Shown: positions 7,357 through 15,264 of the stretch, piece after piece
Layout of the letters: each line of letters opens with the position of its first letter
How positions within the stretch are numbered: the stretch's first letter is position 1
Assembly: GCA_015056565.1 (NCBI GenBank)
Contig: SVGB01000022.1
Location: 1 to 43,189, forward strand
DNA: 43,189 nucleotides
From: Butyrivibrio sp.
GTDB lineage: Bacteria; Bacillota; Clostridia; Lachnospirales; Lachnospiraceae
Direction: 5' to 3'
Position numbers and translations under genes: made by a program
Notes under the pieces: model-generated
Told to the model about the DNA's origin: nothing
The model's input: the letters and a program-made list of their open reading frames with translations, nothing else
Database searches by the model: none

Positions 7357-8058
7357 CTAAAATGTGTACTTGAGCACCATCTCGCTTAAGATCCTATACT
7401 TTCCTCTAGGTACATTAAACTCTTTTCCATCCTCCATGACCACATAGTCCTTAGTGATCTTAAGGACTTTTTTCAGGTTAACCAGACACTTTACACCCAG
7501 TTCGTAAAAGTAGGGCTCATCCAGTTCTTTTTTTATCTCCTGCATGGTGCTTCTTATCAGGTAGCTGTCCTGACCGATCACAATTCTCTTGTAGTGGTCC
7601 TCTGACTCCACATACATGATATCAGAACTCAGTACCCTGTGTACCTGTCCACTATCTCTGAAGGTGAAGTAGGCATCAGTTTCATCAATGGCGCAGACTC
7701 TGTCCAAGGCGTCAAAAAAATCCTCCTCCAGGATAGGCTTCTCAAGGTAGTGGACCGCGTGGATCCTGAAGGCGTCCTTGTAAAATGCATTGGAAGAAGT
7801 CATGAAGATTATCTGGGCATCTTCGTTGTTCTTTTTTATAGTCTGGGCCAGCTCAATGCCGTTTATTCTGTCGATGTAGATATCAAGGATATAGATATCG
7901 TAGACATTCTTTTCGATAGCTGACAAAAGATCTAAGGACGTATAGAAAATGTCCGCCTTGATCTCAAGCCCTCCCCGGCTTTTCCTATATTTCTCCAAAA
8001 GCTCTGCCGCCTCAGCAGCAGAGCTTTTTTCATCATCACATATTGCAAGTCTGAACAT
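7357..8058 (-). CDS. LytTR family response regulator
   Basis: A 233-residue AgrA/ComE-type regulator. The receiver domain (1 to about 120) has the acidic pair at 8-9 (ICDDE), the phosphoacceptor Asp59 in YILDIYID, the MTSS switch region and the conserved lysine in YLEKPI. The C-terminal LytTR domain (about 130-233) holds SSDIMYVESEDHYKRI and GVKCLVNLKKVLKI, where usual members bind direct-repeat promoter sites. No histidine kinase is adjacent. It starts 19 bp after the DUF6033-type gene, so the two are probably cotranscribed. Its closest downstream neighbour is the double-glycine small protein, a possible signal or target. The ribosome-binding site is GGGGG. Confidence 0.88.
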   Translation of the reverse strand: MFRLAICDDEKSSAAEAAELLEKYRKSRGGLEIKADIFYTSLDLLSAIEKNVYDIYILDIYIDRINGIELAQTIKKNNEDAQIIFMTSSNAFYKDAFRIHAVHYLEKPILEEDFFDALDRVCAIDETDAYFTFRDSGQVHRVLSSDIMYVESEDHYKRIVIGQDSYLIRSTMQEIKKELDEPYFYELGVKCLVNLKKVLKITKDYVVMEDGKEFNVPRGKYRILSEMVLKYTF

Positions 8059-8077
8059 GCAACCCCCAAAATTAGTA

Positions 8078-8821
8078 TTATCCCTTAAAATCTATGGACT
8101 GTCCCACTGTCATCTCCTGGGGCGACAGTACCGAATCTGCCCGGAGACTGAAGTTAAAGTCGTCAATCTTTCTAAACAGCTCCTCAACGGAATCCGCCAT
8201 GAGGATCTCGTAGTCATCCTCATCTTCCGGAATTTCGTCGCTGTGGCCCTCCCGTAGCTTTTCAAGCTGCTCTTTCTTTGCTTCTTTTTTTGCCTCAGCC
8301 TTTTCAGCAGCCTTCTTCTCAGCTCTCTTTTCCTGGAGTTTCCTGGTCATGTCGGTATTGCTCTTACTCATAACCGCAAAGAAAGAAGCCTTGCCATTGT
8401 CACCAACCTGCATTCCAATGGTCTTGATACCAGGCTTGGTCTGCAATGCAGACTGAAGCTGTGGCATCTGGGCCTGCGCCTTCGCAATAAGCCCCTCATA
8501 TTTAGACCTGTACTCCTCATCAGTGGCCATTCTCTCAATCTTTTCCTCATCGATGAGAACCACCATTCTGTTAGGATTGCCAAATGAGCTGGCGTTCTGC
8601 TTGGCGTAATCTTTCATGTCCTTGCTGACAAGGACAAAGTCCATATCGCTGTATTTCTTTTTAAGTTCCTCATAGTACTTGGCGCCCTCTTCTGAGAGTT
8701 TTGCCTTTCCTATCATCTTGCCATAATTGCCGGTAGTTTTAGTTGTCTCTTTTACAGTTTCAGTCTTGGCTGCTTCATAAGCCGCGCTGCTTCCTGCCAT
8801 AACATCAGAAATGCTTCCCAT
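8078..8821 (-). CDS. DUF6033-type protein
   Basis: A protein of about 247 residues, starting at MGSISDVMAG because AAGGAGG precedes that ATG. The open frame upstream (to 8866) has no ribosome-binding site. No signal peptide or membrane span. The N-terminal half (about 30-150) is a mixed alpha/beta region with KYSDMDFVLVSKDMKDYAKQ and NRMVVLIDEEKIERMATDEEYR. A highly charged Lys/Ala/Glu-rich helix follows (EKRAEKKAAEKAEAKKEAKK, about 170-190), then an acidic C-terminus. Many Lachnospiraceae carry similar proteins, often in several copies and sometimes near flagellar or regulatory genes. The function is unknown. The operon position ahead of the LytTR regulator is the only functional hint. Confidence 0.6.
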   Translation of the reverse strand: MGSISDVMAGSSAAYEAAKTETVKETTKTTGNYGKMIGKAKLSEEGAKYYEELKKKYSDMDFVLVSKDMKDYAKQNASSFGNPNRMVVLIDEEKIERMATDEEYRSKYEGLIAKAQAQMPQLQSALQTKPGIKTIGMQVGDNGKASFFAVMSKSNTDMTRKLQEKRAEKKAAEKAEAKKEAKKEQLEKLREGHSDEIPEDEDDYEILMADSVEELFRKIDDFNFSLRADSVLSPQEMTVGQSIDFKG

Positions 8822-8880
8822 GGTTCCCTCCTTATCTCGAGCCCTGCTCGCTGGCATCCTTGCCAAACATAAACCTTATG

Positions 8881-9789
8881 TTACTCTACCTTATCTCCGG
8901 TTTTAGCATTGTACACAGACTTTTCCACTTCATCGCCTGTGTCATATTCAGTCTTGGAGAAGATTATCTGTCCCTTCTTTTTGTCGTACTCTGTCTTATA
9001 TGTATATCGGACGTTTTCTTCAATAACTTCACGTTCTCCAAGCCAAAATGGACATTTATTTTCAAAAGTTTCACCGGACTGAACATCAAGCATTGCATTT
9101 GAAACATCAACAGACACTCCAACATCAGTAAATATCTCATGTTCAAAATCCGAGTAATCACCAACCTCTACGTCCTCGCGGTCTATGGTTGACAGATACT
9201 CCTCAGCATAAGCTCTCTGCTGCCTTTCAAGCTCGATTCTGTCATCGTCCTCCACAGTGATGCATCTGCTCCAGTACTTCTCCGGGAAGTTGTCCTTGAT
9301 CCAGTCAACGAAATTGCTTCCATCAGGAGCTGGCTCGTAGGAAACTGTGTTGTACTCGCCGTCTTCGTTGATCATAAGTCTGATGACACATGGGATAGCA
9401 CCGTTTCCTGCGCAGCAAACAAAGTTCCCATCCTCAAACTCATATCTTCCGTAGCAGGTTATGGTGTAGCAGATCTGCTCACCATTAGAGTCGCTTCCAT
9501 CCTTATCAAGAAGGATGTGGCCCTCTCCTGCAACTTCGCCCTGGTCAAAAAACTCCTCGTTGTACTCAAGGACTGCAAGCCCCAGCGCATCATCAAGAGA
9601 TGTTGGTCTTGCCTCCTCAATTGTTTCTTCTGTAGAACTTTCTACTGGTGCCTCAACTGTTTCTGGCGCCGACTGTTCTGCTGCAGGCTCCTGTGTCTGT
9701 GGCTCAGGAGCTTTTTCTTTTCCACAGGCAGCCAAAAGAGATACAGCCATCACTGAAGCCATAAGGACTGCAAATAATTTTTTCCTCAT
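8881..9789 (-). CDS. Lipoprotein of unknown function
   Basis: A 302-residue protein with a clear lipoprotein signal (basic MRKKLF, hydrophobic run, lipobox LLAAC with Cys22). A low-complexity Glu/Pro/Thr-rich linker follows (about 23-62). The mature domain has many acidic residues and paired beta segments such as QICYTITCYGRYEFEDGNFVCC and NVRYTYKTEYDKKKGQIIFSKTEYDTGDEV. I do not recognise a domain. The start has GAGGAGG 7 bp upstream. It lies 48 bp after the small DUF6472-type gene and 59 bp ahead of the DUF6033-type start codon. Confidence 0.7.
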   Translation of the reverse strand: MRKKLFAVLMASVMAVSLLAACGKEKAPEPQTQEPAAEQSAPETVEAPVESSTEETIEEARPTSLDDALGLAVLEYNEEFFDQGEVAGEGHILLDKDGSDSNGEQICYTITCYGRYEFEDGNFVCCAGNGAIPCVIRLMINEDGEYNTVSYEPAPDGSNFVDWIKDNFPEKYWSRCITVEDDDRIELERQQRAYAEEYLSTIDREDVEVGDYSDFEHEIFTDVGVSVDVSNAMLDVQSGETFENKCPFWLGEREVIEENVRYTYKTEYDKKKGQIIFSKTEYDTGDEVEKSVYNAKTGDKVE

Positions 9790-9837
9790 AATATTTCCTC
9801 CTCAAAACAACTACTCTCACCTTAATTGTACCATTAT

Positions 9838-10008
9838 TTACATCTGGTGTCTTACAACCTTGTATTCGTCACCATCCTGATAATAAGGGCACTCACTGGA
9901 GCTTCCGCTCATAAGCCTTCCGTAGTCGTCCTCATCCATGTTCACCATGCAGGTGTAACACTCCCAGTCCTCATCATAAGCATAATTAGCACAGGTGTCG
10001 CAGATCAT
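9838..10008 (-). CDS. Small cysteine-rich protein (DUF6472-like)
   Basis: A 56-residue protein starting MICDTCANYAYDEDWECYTC. It has five cysteines (3, 6, 17, 20, 40) in two CxxC pairs plus one, many Asp/Glu and Tyr, and no membrane segment. It resembles the short DUF6472 family of Clostridia, which probably bind a metal. Its ATG overlaps the stop of the upstream cupin gene in an ATGA arrangement, so translation is coupled. This supports it as a real gene in the RACo-cupin operon. Confidence 0.72.
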   Translation of the reverse strand: MICDTCANYAYDEDWECYTCMVNMDEDDYGRLMSGSSSECPYYQDGDEYKVVRHQM

Positions 10009-10337
10009 ACAAAATCCTCTCTCATTGGATTGAAGATATCAAGAAGCTTGCCAGCCTCAAGACATACGCAGCCGTGTACCACGTCGTTCATCTTGAGCAT
10101 TGTGTCTCCAGCTTCAACAACCTTCTTTACGCCGTCGATCTCAAACTCAAATTTTCCGCTGACAATGTAAGTGATCTGTGTGTGAGGGTGATGATGAAGT
10201 GCACCAACTGCGCCCTTTTCAAAAGTATTCTCAACACACATAAGATCTTTGCTGTAGGCAAGAACGCGCCTTACAACACCATTCCCCTGATCCTCTGCTT
10301 TTACATCCTTATAAAAAACCCATCTCTCGTCTAACAT
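10005..10337 (-). CDS. Small cupin-domain protein
   Basis: A single beta-barrel cupin of about 110 residues. Motif 1 reads HHHPHTQITYIVSGKFEFEIDG, with histidines for a metal site. Motif 2 includes VEAGDTMLKMNDVVHGCVCLEAG. I start at MLDERWVFY (10337) because GGAGG lies 8 bp upstream; the ATG at 10352 lacks a site. Small cupins bind sugars, metabolites or metals as isomerases, sensors or chaperones; nothing here fixes the ligand. It lies between the RACo-type activator and the DUF6472-type protein in one operon. Confidence 0.85.
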   Translation of the reverse strand: MLDERWVFYKDVKAEDQGNGVVRRVLAYSKDLMCVENTFEKGAVGALHHHPHTQITYIVSGKFEFEIDGVKKVVEAGDTMLKMNDVVHGCVCLEAGKLLDIFNPMREDFV

Positions 10338-10354
10338 TTTTTCGTCCTCCATTT

Positions 10355-11956
10355 TTAGAAATTCATTGCTTCAATGTACTTTTCATCAAATTCATCCAGG
10401 GTCGCCAGATTGATTACACTGGCACTTTGCACTATGTATTTTAGCTCCTTTTCCGCGCCATTAAGGGCATCTGACCCCGTAAGAGCCTTCATAGCAAAAG
10501 ACATGGCACCCTTCAGGGAAGTATTTCCCACCGATATTATCTTACCATCAAATTCTTCCGGAAACATCCGGAGATTCTTAACATTGTCCATATGGATGTG
10601 AGTGCCAAATCCTCCGGCAAGATACACATTATCAGGTACCTTGCCACTTAAAAGAGTTGCAGCCCCAGTCCTTATTGCAGCCTTGCCAAGCTGCATGTTT
10701 CTCACATCCTGCTGGGACAGGATTATTTTGTCATCCCCCGTCAAAGGAAAACCCGTCTCAAAATATGGATCAGAAAGAAGCCCCGTCTCATCAACAAGTC
10801 CCACTCTCACCGCCTCAGAAACAAGCTCCAGGACTCCGGTTCCGCAAAGCCCTATGGCTGGTGCATCTCCAATCGTCTCGTATGTTGCAAAAAAGTGCTC
10901 ATCCCTGCCTTTTAGTTTCACGTGGCAGATAGCTCCAGGAACAGATGCCACGCCACAGGATATTCCTCCCGCTTCAAAGACAGGACCTGCAGCAGTTGAT
11001 GTGACAGCTATAGTCCCATGGTCAAAATAAGCCATCTCTCCGTTGGTTCCAAGATCCACAAACATGGCGTTTGTCAGCTCCATGTCCTGGCTCTTTAAAT
11101 AGTAAATACCAGATACAATGTCTGCTCCCACAAATGCCGATATACCCGGCATTGCAGTCAGAAGAGTCCCTTCATAGTCCCCAAACAGATCTCTTGCAGG
11201 AATCGTCCTAAGGCCAAGTCCATCTTCCGGCGAAGTATAAGGAAATTTCCCAAGCCAGGATACGTCTCTTCCAAACAGAAGGTTCATCATGGTGGTATTG
11301 CCCGCAATAGCTATATGTTCAATGCTCCCTTTGAGCTTTCCATTTTCTTTTTCTGGTAAAAGAAGCTGATCCACAAGGCTCTTTATATCCCGGATCACGA
11401 TGTCTGACAACTCTTTTAAAACCGCAGGATCCTCCGCTTCAGAGATCCTTGATATTACGTCACTTCCAAAGCGCCTTTGGTGGTTAACCGTTGAGGCAGA
11501 CCGCAAAGCTTTAGTTTCAGCGCCGCTCTTTGCCACAAGGGCTGCAGCGATGGTTGTGGTTCCAAGATCCACTGCGATGGCATAGGCTCTGTCACTGCCA
11601 GTTTTGTCAAAAGAGCTGTCGACCGCCAAGGTCTCAACCTCTTCAACCACCATATCTTTTTCAGGCTTTACTATCTCTATTTCACAGTTACCTCTTATGA
11701 CAGCCTTGCAAAGAAGCCTGTATCCCTCTTTTAGCTCTTTTTCCGAAAGGAATCTCTCATCAAAGGAGCCTGGAGAAGGGGCTCCCTGCAGGAACTTTAC
11801 CCTGCATTTTCCGCAGCGCCCGTTTCCGCCGCAGGGGCTCTCAGTTTCAAAGCCGTTCTGGGTTAGAAACACTTGAAGTAGCTTACCTATTGGCGCCGTA
11901 AGATGAGTCTTTTTCCCATATTCATTTACGATAATTAGTGCACTATTAGATTTCAT
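10355..11956 (-). CDS. RACo-type corrinoid reductive activator (ASKHA, 2Fe-2S)
   Basis: A 533-residue protein. The N-terminal 2Fe-2S ferredoxin domain (1 to about 95) has ligands Cys42, Cys48, Cys51 and Cys83 (CGGNGRCGKC ... LLCKA). After a linker, an ASKHA ATPase core (DUF4445 type) begins at AIAVDLGTTTIAAALV and includes IAGNTTMMNLL, VDLGTNGEMAYFD, GPVFEAGGISCG and LAGGFGTHI. RACo proteins use ATP to drive electrons onto the inactive Co(II) corrinoid of methyltransferase systems. No corrinoid protein or methyltransferase partner lies in the window, so its client is elsewhere or novel. Its neighbours are a cupin and a DUF6472-type protein. Confidence 0.85.
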   Translation of the reverse strand: MKSNSALIIVNEYGKKTHLTAPIGKLLQVFLTQNGFETESPCGGNGRCGKCRVKFLQGAPSPGSFDERFLSEKELKEGYRLLCKAVIRGNCEIEIVKPEKDMVVEEVETLAVDSSFDKTGSDRAYAIAVDLGTTTIAAALVAKSGAETKALRSASTVNHQRRFGSDVISRISEAEDPAVLKELSDIVIRDIKSLVDQLLLPEKENGKLKGSIEHIAIAGNTTMMNLLFGRDVSWLGKFPYTSPEDGLGLRTIPARDLFGDYEGTLLTAMPGISAFVGADIVSGIYYLKSQDMELTNAMFVDLGTNGEMAYFDHGTIAVTSTAAGPVFEAGGISCGVASVPGAICHVKLKGRDEHFFATYETIGDAPAIGLCGTGVLELVSEAVRVGLVDETGLLSDPYFETGFPLTGDDKIILSQQDVRNMQLGKAAIRTGAATLLSGKVPDNVYLAGGFGTHIHMDNVKNLRMFPEEFDGKIISVGNTSLKGAMSFAMKALTGSDALNGAEKELKYIVQSASVINLATLDEFDEKYIEAMNF

Positions 11957-12064
11957 ACACCATTAGTTTAGCACGAATCACCTACAAAGTAATGGAATTT
12001 TAAGCTTAAATGTGCGAAAATAGAAGTTACGAAATATAGTTTTTTAGTATGAAAGGAGACAGTT

Positions 12065-13255
12065 ATGGGGCTTATATCAGCAGCACTTTCTGCAGGCGGC
12101 AGTGTACTTTCTGATCAGTGGAGAGATTATTTCTACTGTGAATCACTTGGATCTGAGGTACTTCTTACAAAAGCCAGAAAGAAACAGGGAAAGGGAAATG
12201 ACAACATCATTTCCAATGGTTCGATCGTAGCAGTTAACGAAGGACAGTGCATGATCCTGGTTGATCAGGGACAGATCACAGAAATCTGCGCCGAGGCAGG
12301 CGAGTTTGTATATGACACTTCAACAGAGCCTTCTATTTTCTACGGAGATCTTGGGGAGAACATCGTAAATTCCTTTAAGGAGTTCTACAAACGTCTGAGC
12401 TTTTCTGGCAGCACAGCCAAGGATCAGCGCGTTTACTACATAAACACAAAAGAGATCATGGGCAACAAGTACGGTACAGTTAATCCTGTTCCATTCCGTG
12501 TTGTTGACACAAACGTTGGCCTCGACATGGATATCGACATCCGTTGCCATGGCGAATACAGCTATAGGATTGTTGACCCTGTGCTTTTCTACAAGAACAT
12601 TGTTGGAAATGTAGATGGCGAGTTCAGAAGAGACAAGATCGACTCACAGCTTAAGAGCGAACTTCTTACAGCTCTTCAGCCAGCATTTGCCAAGATCTCC
12701 GAGATGGGAATCCGCTACAGCGCACTTCCAGGACACACAACAGAGATCGCAGATGCGCTCAACGAGATCCTTTCCAAGAAGTGGACAGAGGTTTATGGTA
12801 TCAAGATCAGCACCTTTGGCGTAAGCTCTGTCAACGCATCTGAGGAAGACGAAAAGACAATCAAGGAGCTCCAGAGAGCTGGCGCCCTTAAGAATCCTAA
12901 CATGGCAGCAGCAACTCTTGCCAGCGCACAGGCACAGGCTATGCAGGATGCAGCCAAGAATACAGCAACTGGTCCAATGATGGCATTTGCTGGAATGAAC
13001 ATGGCACAGCAGGCCGGCGGAATGAATGCTCAGCAGCTCTTTGCAATGGGCGCTCAGCAGCAACAGCAGGCAGCTCCACAGATGGCTCCTCAGTCAGCTG
13101 GCAATTCATGGACATGCACCTGTGGCAATGTAAACACTGGTAACTTCTGCCCTAACTGCGGATCTCAGCGTCCTGCAGCTGGCTGGACATGCTCTTGCGG
13201 CAATGTGAACACTGGTAATTTCTGCACAAACTGCGGATCACCAAAGCCTAACTGA
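12065..13255 (+). CDS. SPFH-domain protein with tandem zinc ribbons (YdjI-like)
   Basis: A 396-residue protein with a short N-terminal membrane-associating region (MGLISAALSAGGSVLSDQ), an SPFH/band-7 domain (about 30-260, with GSIVAVNEGQCMILVDQGQI and the DIDIRCHGEYSYRIVDP strand region), an Ala/Met/Gln-rich segment (about 275-350) and two near-identical zinc ribbons (WTCTCGNVNTGNFCPNCGS and WTCSCGNVNTGNFCTNCGS). This is the B. subtilis YdjI (virion core protein-like) architecture. YdjI is needed there to link the stress protein PspA to the membrane. It heads a plus-strand set of three ydj-like genes and has a strong GAAAGGAG site. Confidence 0.82.
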   Translation: MGLISAALSAGGSVLSDQWRDYFYCESLGSEVLLTKARKKQGKGNDNIISNGSIVAVNEGQCMILVDQGQITEICAEAGEFVYDTSTEPSIFYGDLGENIVNSFKEFYKRLSFSGSTAKDQRVYYINTKEIMGNKYGTVNPVPFRVVDTNVGLDMDIDIRCHGEYSYRIVDPVLFYKNIVGNVDGEFRRDKIDSQLKSELLTALQPAFAKISEMGIRYSALPGHTTEIADALNEILSKKWTEVYGIKISTFGVSSVNASEEDEKTIKELQRAGALKNPNMAAATLASAQAQAMQDAAKNTATGPMMAFAGMNMAQQAGGMNAQQLFAMGAQQQQQAAPQMAPQSAGNSWTCTCGNVNTGNFCPNCGSQRPAAGWTCSCGNVNTGNFCTNCGSPKPN

Positions 13256-13276
13256 TAAAATTCTCCAGAGGATAAT

Positions 13277-14338
13277 ATGGCCCTACACGAATATGAATGC
13301 CCCGCCTGTGGCGGGGCAATGGAATTTAATCCGGGCACTCAGAAGCTCAAGTGCCCATTTTGTGACTCTGAATTTGACGTAAAGGACTATGTAGCCAATC
13401 ACAACTCAGACTCCACAGGAGAAAGCGCAGACACATATGAGACTAACGGAGGAAGTGATGACTCTACCCCCATGTACATATATAGCTGCGGCTCCTGCGG
13501 CGGAGAGATCCTGGCCACAGAATCCCTCGGTTCAATGAAGTGTCCCTTCTGCAGCAACAACGTTGTAGCTGCAGAGAAATTTACCGGAGCCTTTAAGCCT
13601 GACTACATCATTCCTTTTAAAAAGACAAAAGAAGATGCCATGCAGGCTTATTCAGGTTATGTGAAATCAAAAAAGCTCCTGCCAAAGGTCTTTTTCGAGC
13701 AGAATCACATAGACGAGATCAAGGGAGTATATGTTCCCTTCTGGCTCTACAATGCAACAGAGAACTATTCCGGCACTTTTGAAGGCACAAAAGTAAGGAC
13801 CTGGAGCGACTCCAGATACCACTACACAGAGACAAGCTTTTTTGACATTGAAAGAGCAGGTGTTCAGGACTTCGAAAACGTTCCGGTTGACGGTTCCAAG
13901 GAGATGCCTGATGATCTCATGGAATCCATTGAGCCCTTCGACCGCTCGGAGATGATTCCATTTAACATGGGATATCTTGCAGGATTCCTGGCAAACAAAT
14001 ATAATGTCACAGCTGACGAAGATAGAAAGCGCGCGGAGGAGCGTATGGCAGCAAGCGCCAGAAACAACTTCCGCAGCACCATTACAGGTTACAATTCCCT
14101 TCGAAACATCTCTGAGAACATAAACCCAACCAAGGAGACCAACAAATATGCTCTCTATCCGGTATATGTCCTCAACACATCCTGGGAAGGCAATAACTAT
14201 CTGTTTGCTATGAATGGACAGACTGGCAAGTTTGTTGGCAATCTGCCATTTTCCATGAAGCAGGCTGCCAAGTACTACTTCCCTATAGCTGCTGCTTTAT
14301 CAGTAGTCCTGTTTGGCGCAGCGATGCTGTTTTTATGA
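13277..14338 (+). CDS. Zinc-ribbon membrane protein (YdjG-like)
   Basis: A 353-residue protein with two zinc ribbons at the N-terminus (CPACGGAMEFN...CPFCDSEF, about 9-36, and CGSCGGEI...CPFCSNN, about 75-98). A large cytosolic beta-rich domain follows (IIPFKKTKEDA, VYVPFWLYNATENYSGTFEG). The protein ends in one C-terminal membrane span (about 330-352, AAKYYFPIAAALSVVLFGAAMLFL). This tail-anchored arrangement and the position between SPFH and TPM genes match B. subtilis YdjG, part of the PspA anchoring system. It lies 21 bp after the SPFH gene. Automated annotations often mislabel such ribbons as helicase PriA or TFIIB-like. Confidence 0.75.
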   Translation: MALHEYECPACGGAMEFNPGTQKLKCPFCDSEFDVKDYVANHNSDSTGESADTYETNGGSDDSTPMYIYSCGSCGGEILATESLGSMKCPFCSNNVVAAEKFTGAFKPDYIIPFKKTKEDAMQAYSGYVKSKKLLPKVFFEQNHIDEIKGVYVPFWLYNATENYSGTFEGTKVRTWSDSRYHYTETSFFDIERAGVQDFENVPVDGSKEMPDDLMESIEPFDRSEMIPFNMGYLAGFLANKYNVTADEDRKRAEERMAASARNNFRSTITGYNSLRNISENINPTKETNKYALYPVYVLNTSWEGNNYLFAMNGQTGKFVGNLPFSMKQAAKYYFPIAAALSVVLFGAAMLFL

Positions 14339-14354
14339 TCAACTTATCTCAACT

Positions 14355-15242
14355 ATGGAAAACAACATGAAAACTATGACTATGATAAAAAGGGTACTGG
14401 CAAAAACCTTTATTCTGGTGGCGATTTTTTCTTTTACCCTTACTTTTAAAACATATGCTGCCGAAATATTATGGGACAGCTATGATGTTCCAACTACACG
14501 ACAAAAGCCAAGACTTGTAGACAACGCTGATCTTTTAACTGACAGCGAGGAGTCTTCTCTTTTAAAGCGCCTTGACGAAGTCAGCGAAAAATGGAGCAGC
14601 GACATAGCTATCCTTACCGTGGATTCTCATAATGGTCCTATTGAGGCCTATGCGGATGACTATTTTGACTACAACGGCTTTGGCGCAGAATTTAACGAGA
14701 GCGGCATTCTCTTTATGCTCAGCATGGAAGACAGAGAGTATGCATTCTCAACTTCGGGAAGCGCCGCAAATGCCTTCACTGACTACGGTCAGAAATATCT
14801 GTTTGACAAGATGAGAGGGGACCTTAGCGATAACGACTACGCAGAAGCCTTTGATACATACGTTTCTGAATGTGACAGCCTCTTTGATGCTTACTCTAAG
14901 GGAACTCCTTTGGATGTTGGTGTCAAACCTCCAAGGACCACTTCAGATATCCTCGCGTATCTTGCAGGAAGCATCGCTTTGGGACTTGCCCTTTCGCTGA
15001 TACCTGTTCTTAAGATGAAGTCGGATCTTAAGACAGTCAAAATGGCATCAAGCGCCACAAACTATACAGGGCGCCTAAGGCTCACAACTTCTCAGGATCG
15101 TTTTGTAAGAAAGACCCTGTCAAAAACAGAGATTCCAAGGGACAATGGTTCCAATGGATCCAGAGGCAGTTTCGGAGGCGGAAGCACAATGCACACCTCA
15201 AGTTCAGGACATTCTCACGGAGGAAGCCACGGACATTTCTAA
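14355..15242 (+). CDS. TPM-domain membrane protein (YgcG/YdjH-like)
   Basis: A protein of about 295 residues. A signal/anchor span lies near the N-terminus (LAKTFILVAIFSFTLTFKTYA). An extracytoplasmic TPM domain follows (about 45-185, with LVDNADLLTDSEESSLLKRLDEVSEKWSSD-type helix, ESGILFMLSMEDREYAFSTSG, and DYAEAFDTYV). A second membrane span comes next (DILAYLAGSIALGLALSLIPV), then a cytosolic tail ending in a Gly/Ser/His-rich stretch (about 275-295, GHSHGGSHGHF). The start (ATG at 14355) has no strong ribosome-binding site, so the ATG at 14367 is an alternative. TPM domains occur in photosystem repair and envelope-stress proteins. Confidence 0.75.
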   Translation: MENNMKTMTMIKRVLAKTFILVAIFSFTLTFKTYAAEILWDSYDVPTTRQKPRLVDNADLLTDSEESSLLKRLDEVSEKWSSDIAILTVDSHNGPIEAYADDYFDYNGFGAEFNESGILFMLSMEDREYAFSTSGSAANAFTDYGQKYLFDKMRGDLSDNDYAEAFDTYVSECDSLFDAYSKGTPLDVGVKPPRTTSDILAYLAGSIALGLALSLIPVLKMKSDLKTVKMASSATNYTGRLRLTTSQDRFVRKTLSKTEIPRDNGSNGSRGSFGGGSTMHTSSSGHSHGGSHGHF

Positions 15243-15264
15243 TAAAGCAGGAGGATTAACTTCA

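Noticed and set aside
13109..13245. Tandem direct repeat near the end of the SPFH gene
   Set aside because: It is a duplicated zinc-ribbon domain in frame, not a mobile or CRISPR-like repeat.
15145..15264. N-terminal extension of the first cyclase
   Set aside because: It overlaps the end of the TPM gene, is compositionally unlike a signal region, and a GTG with GGAGG lies at 15265.
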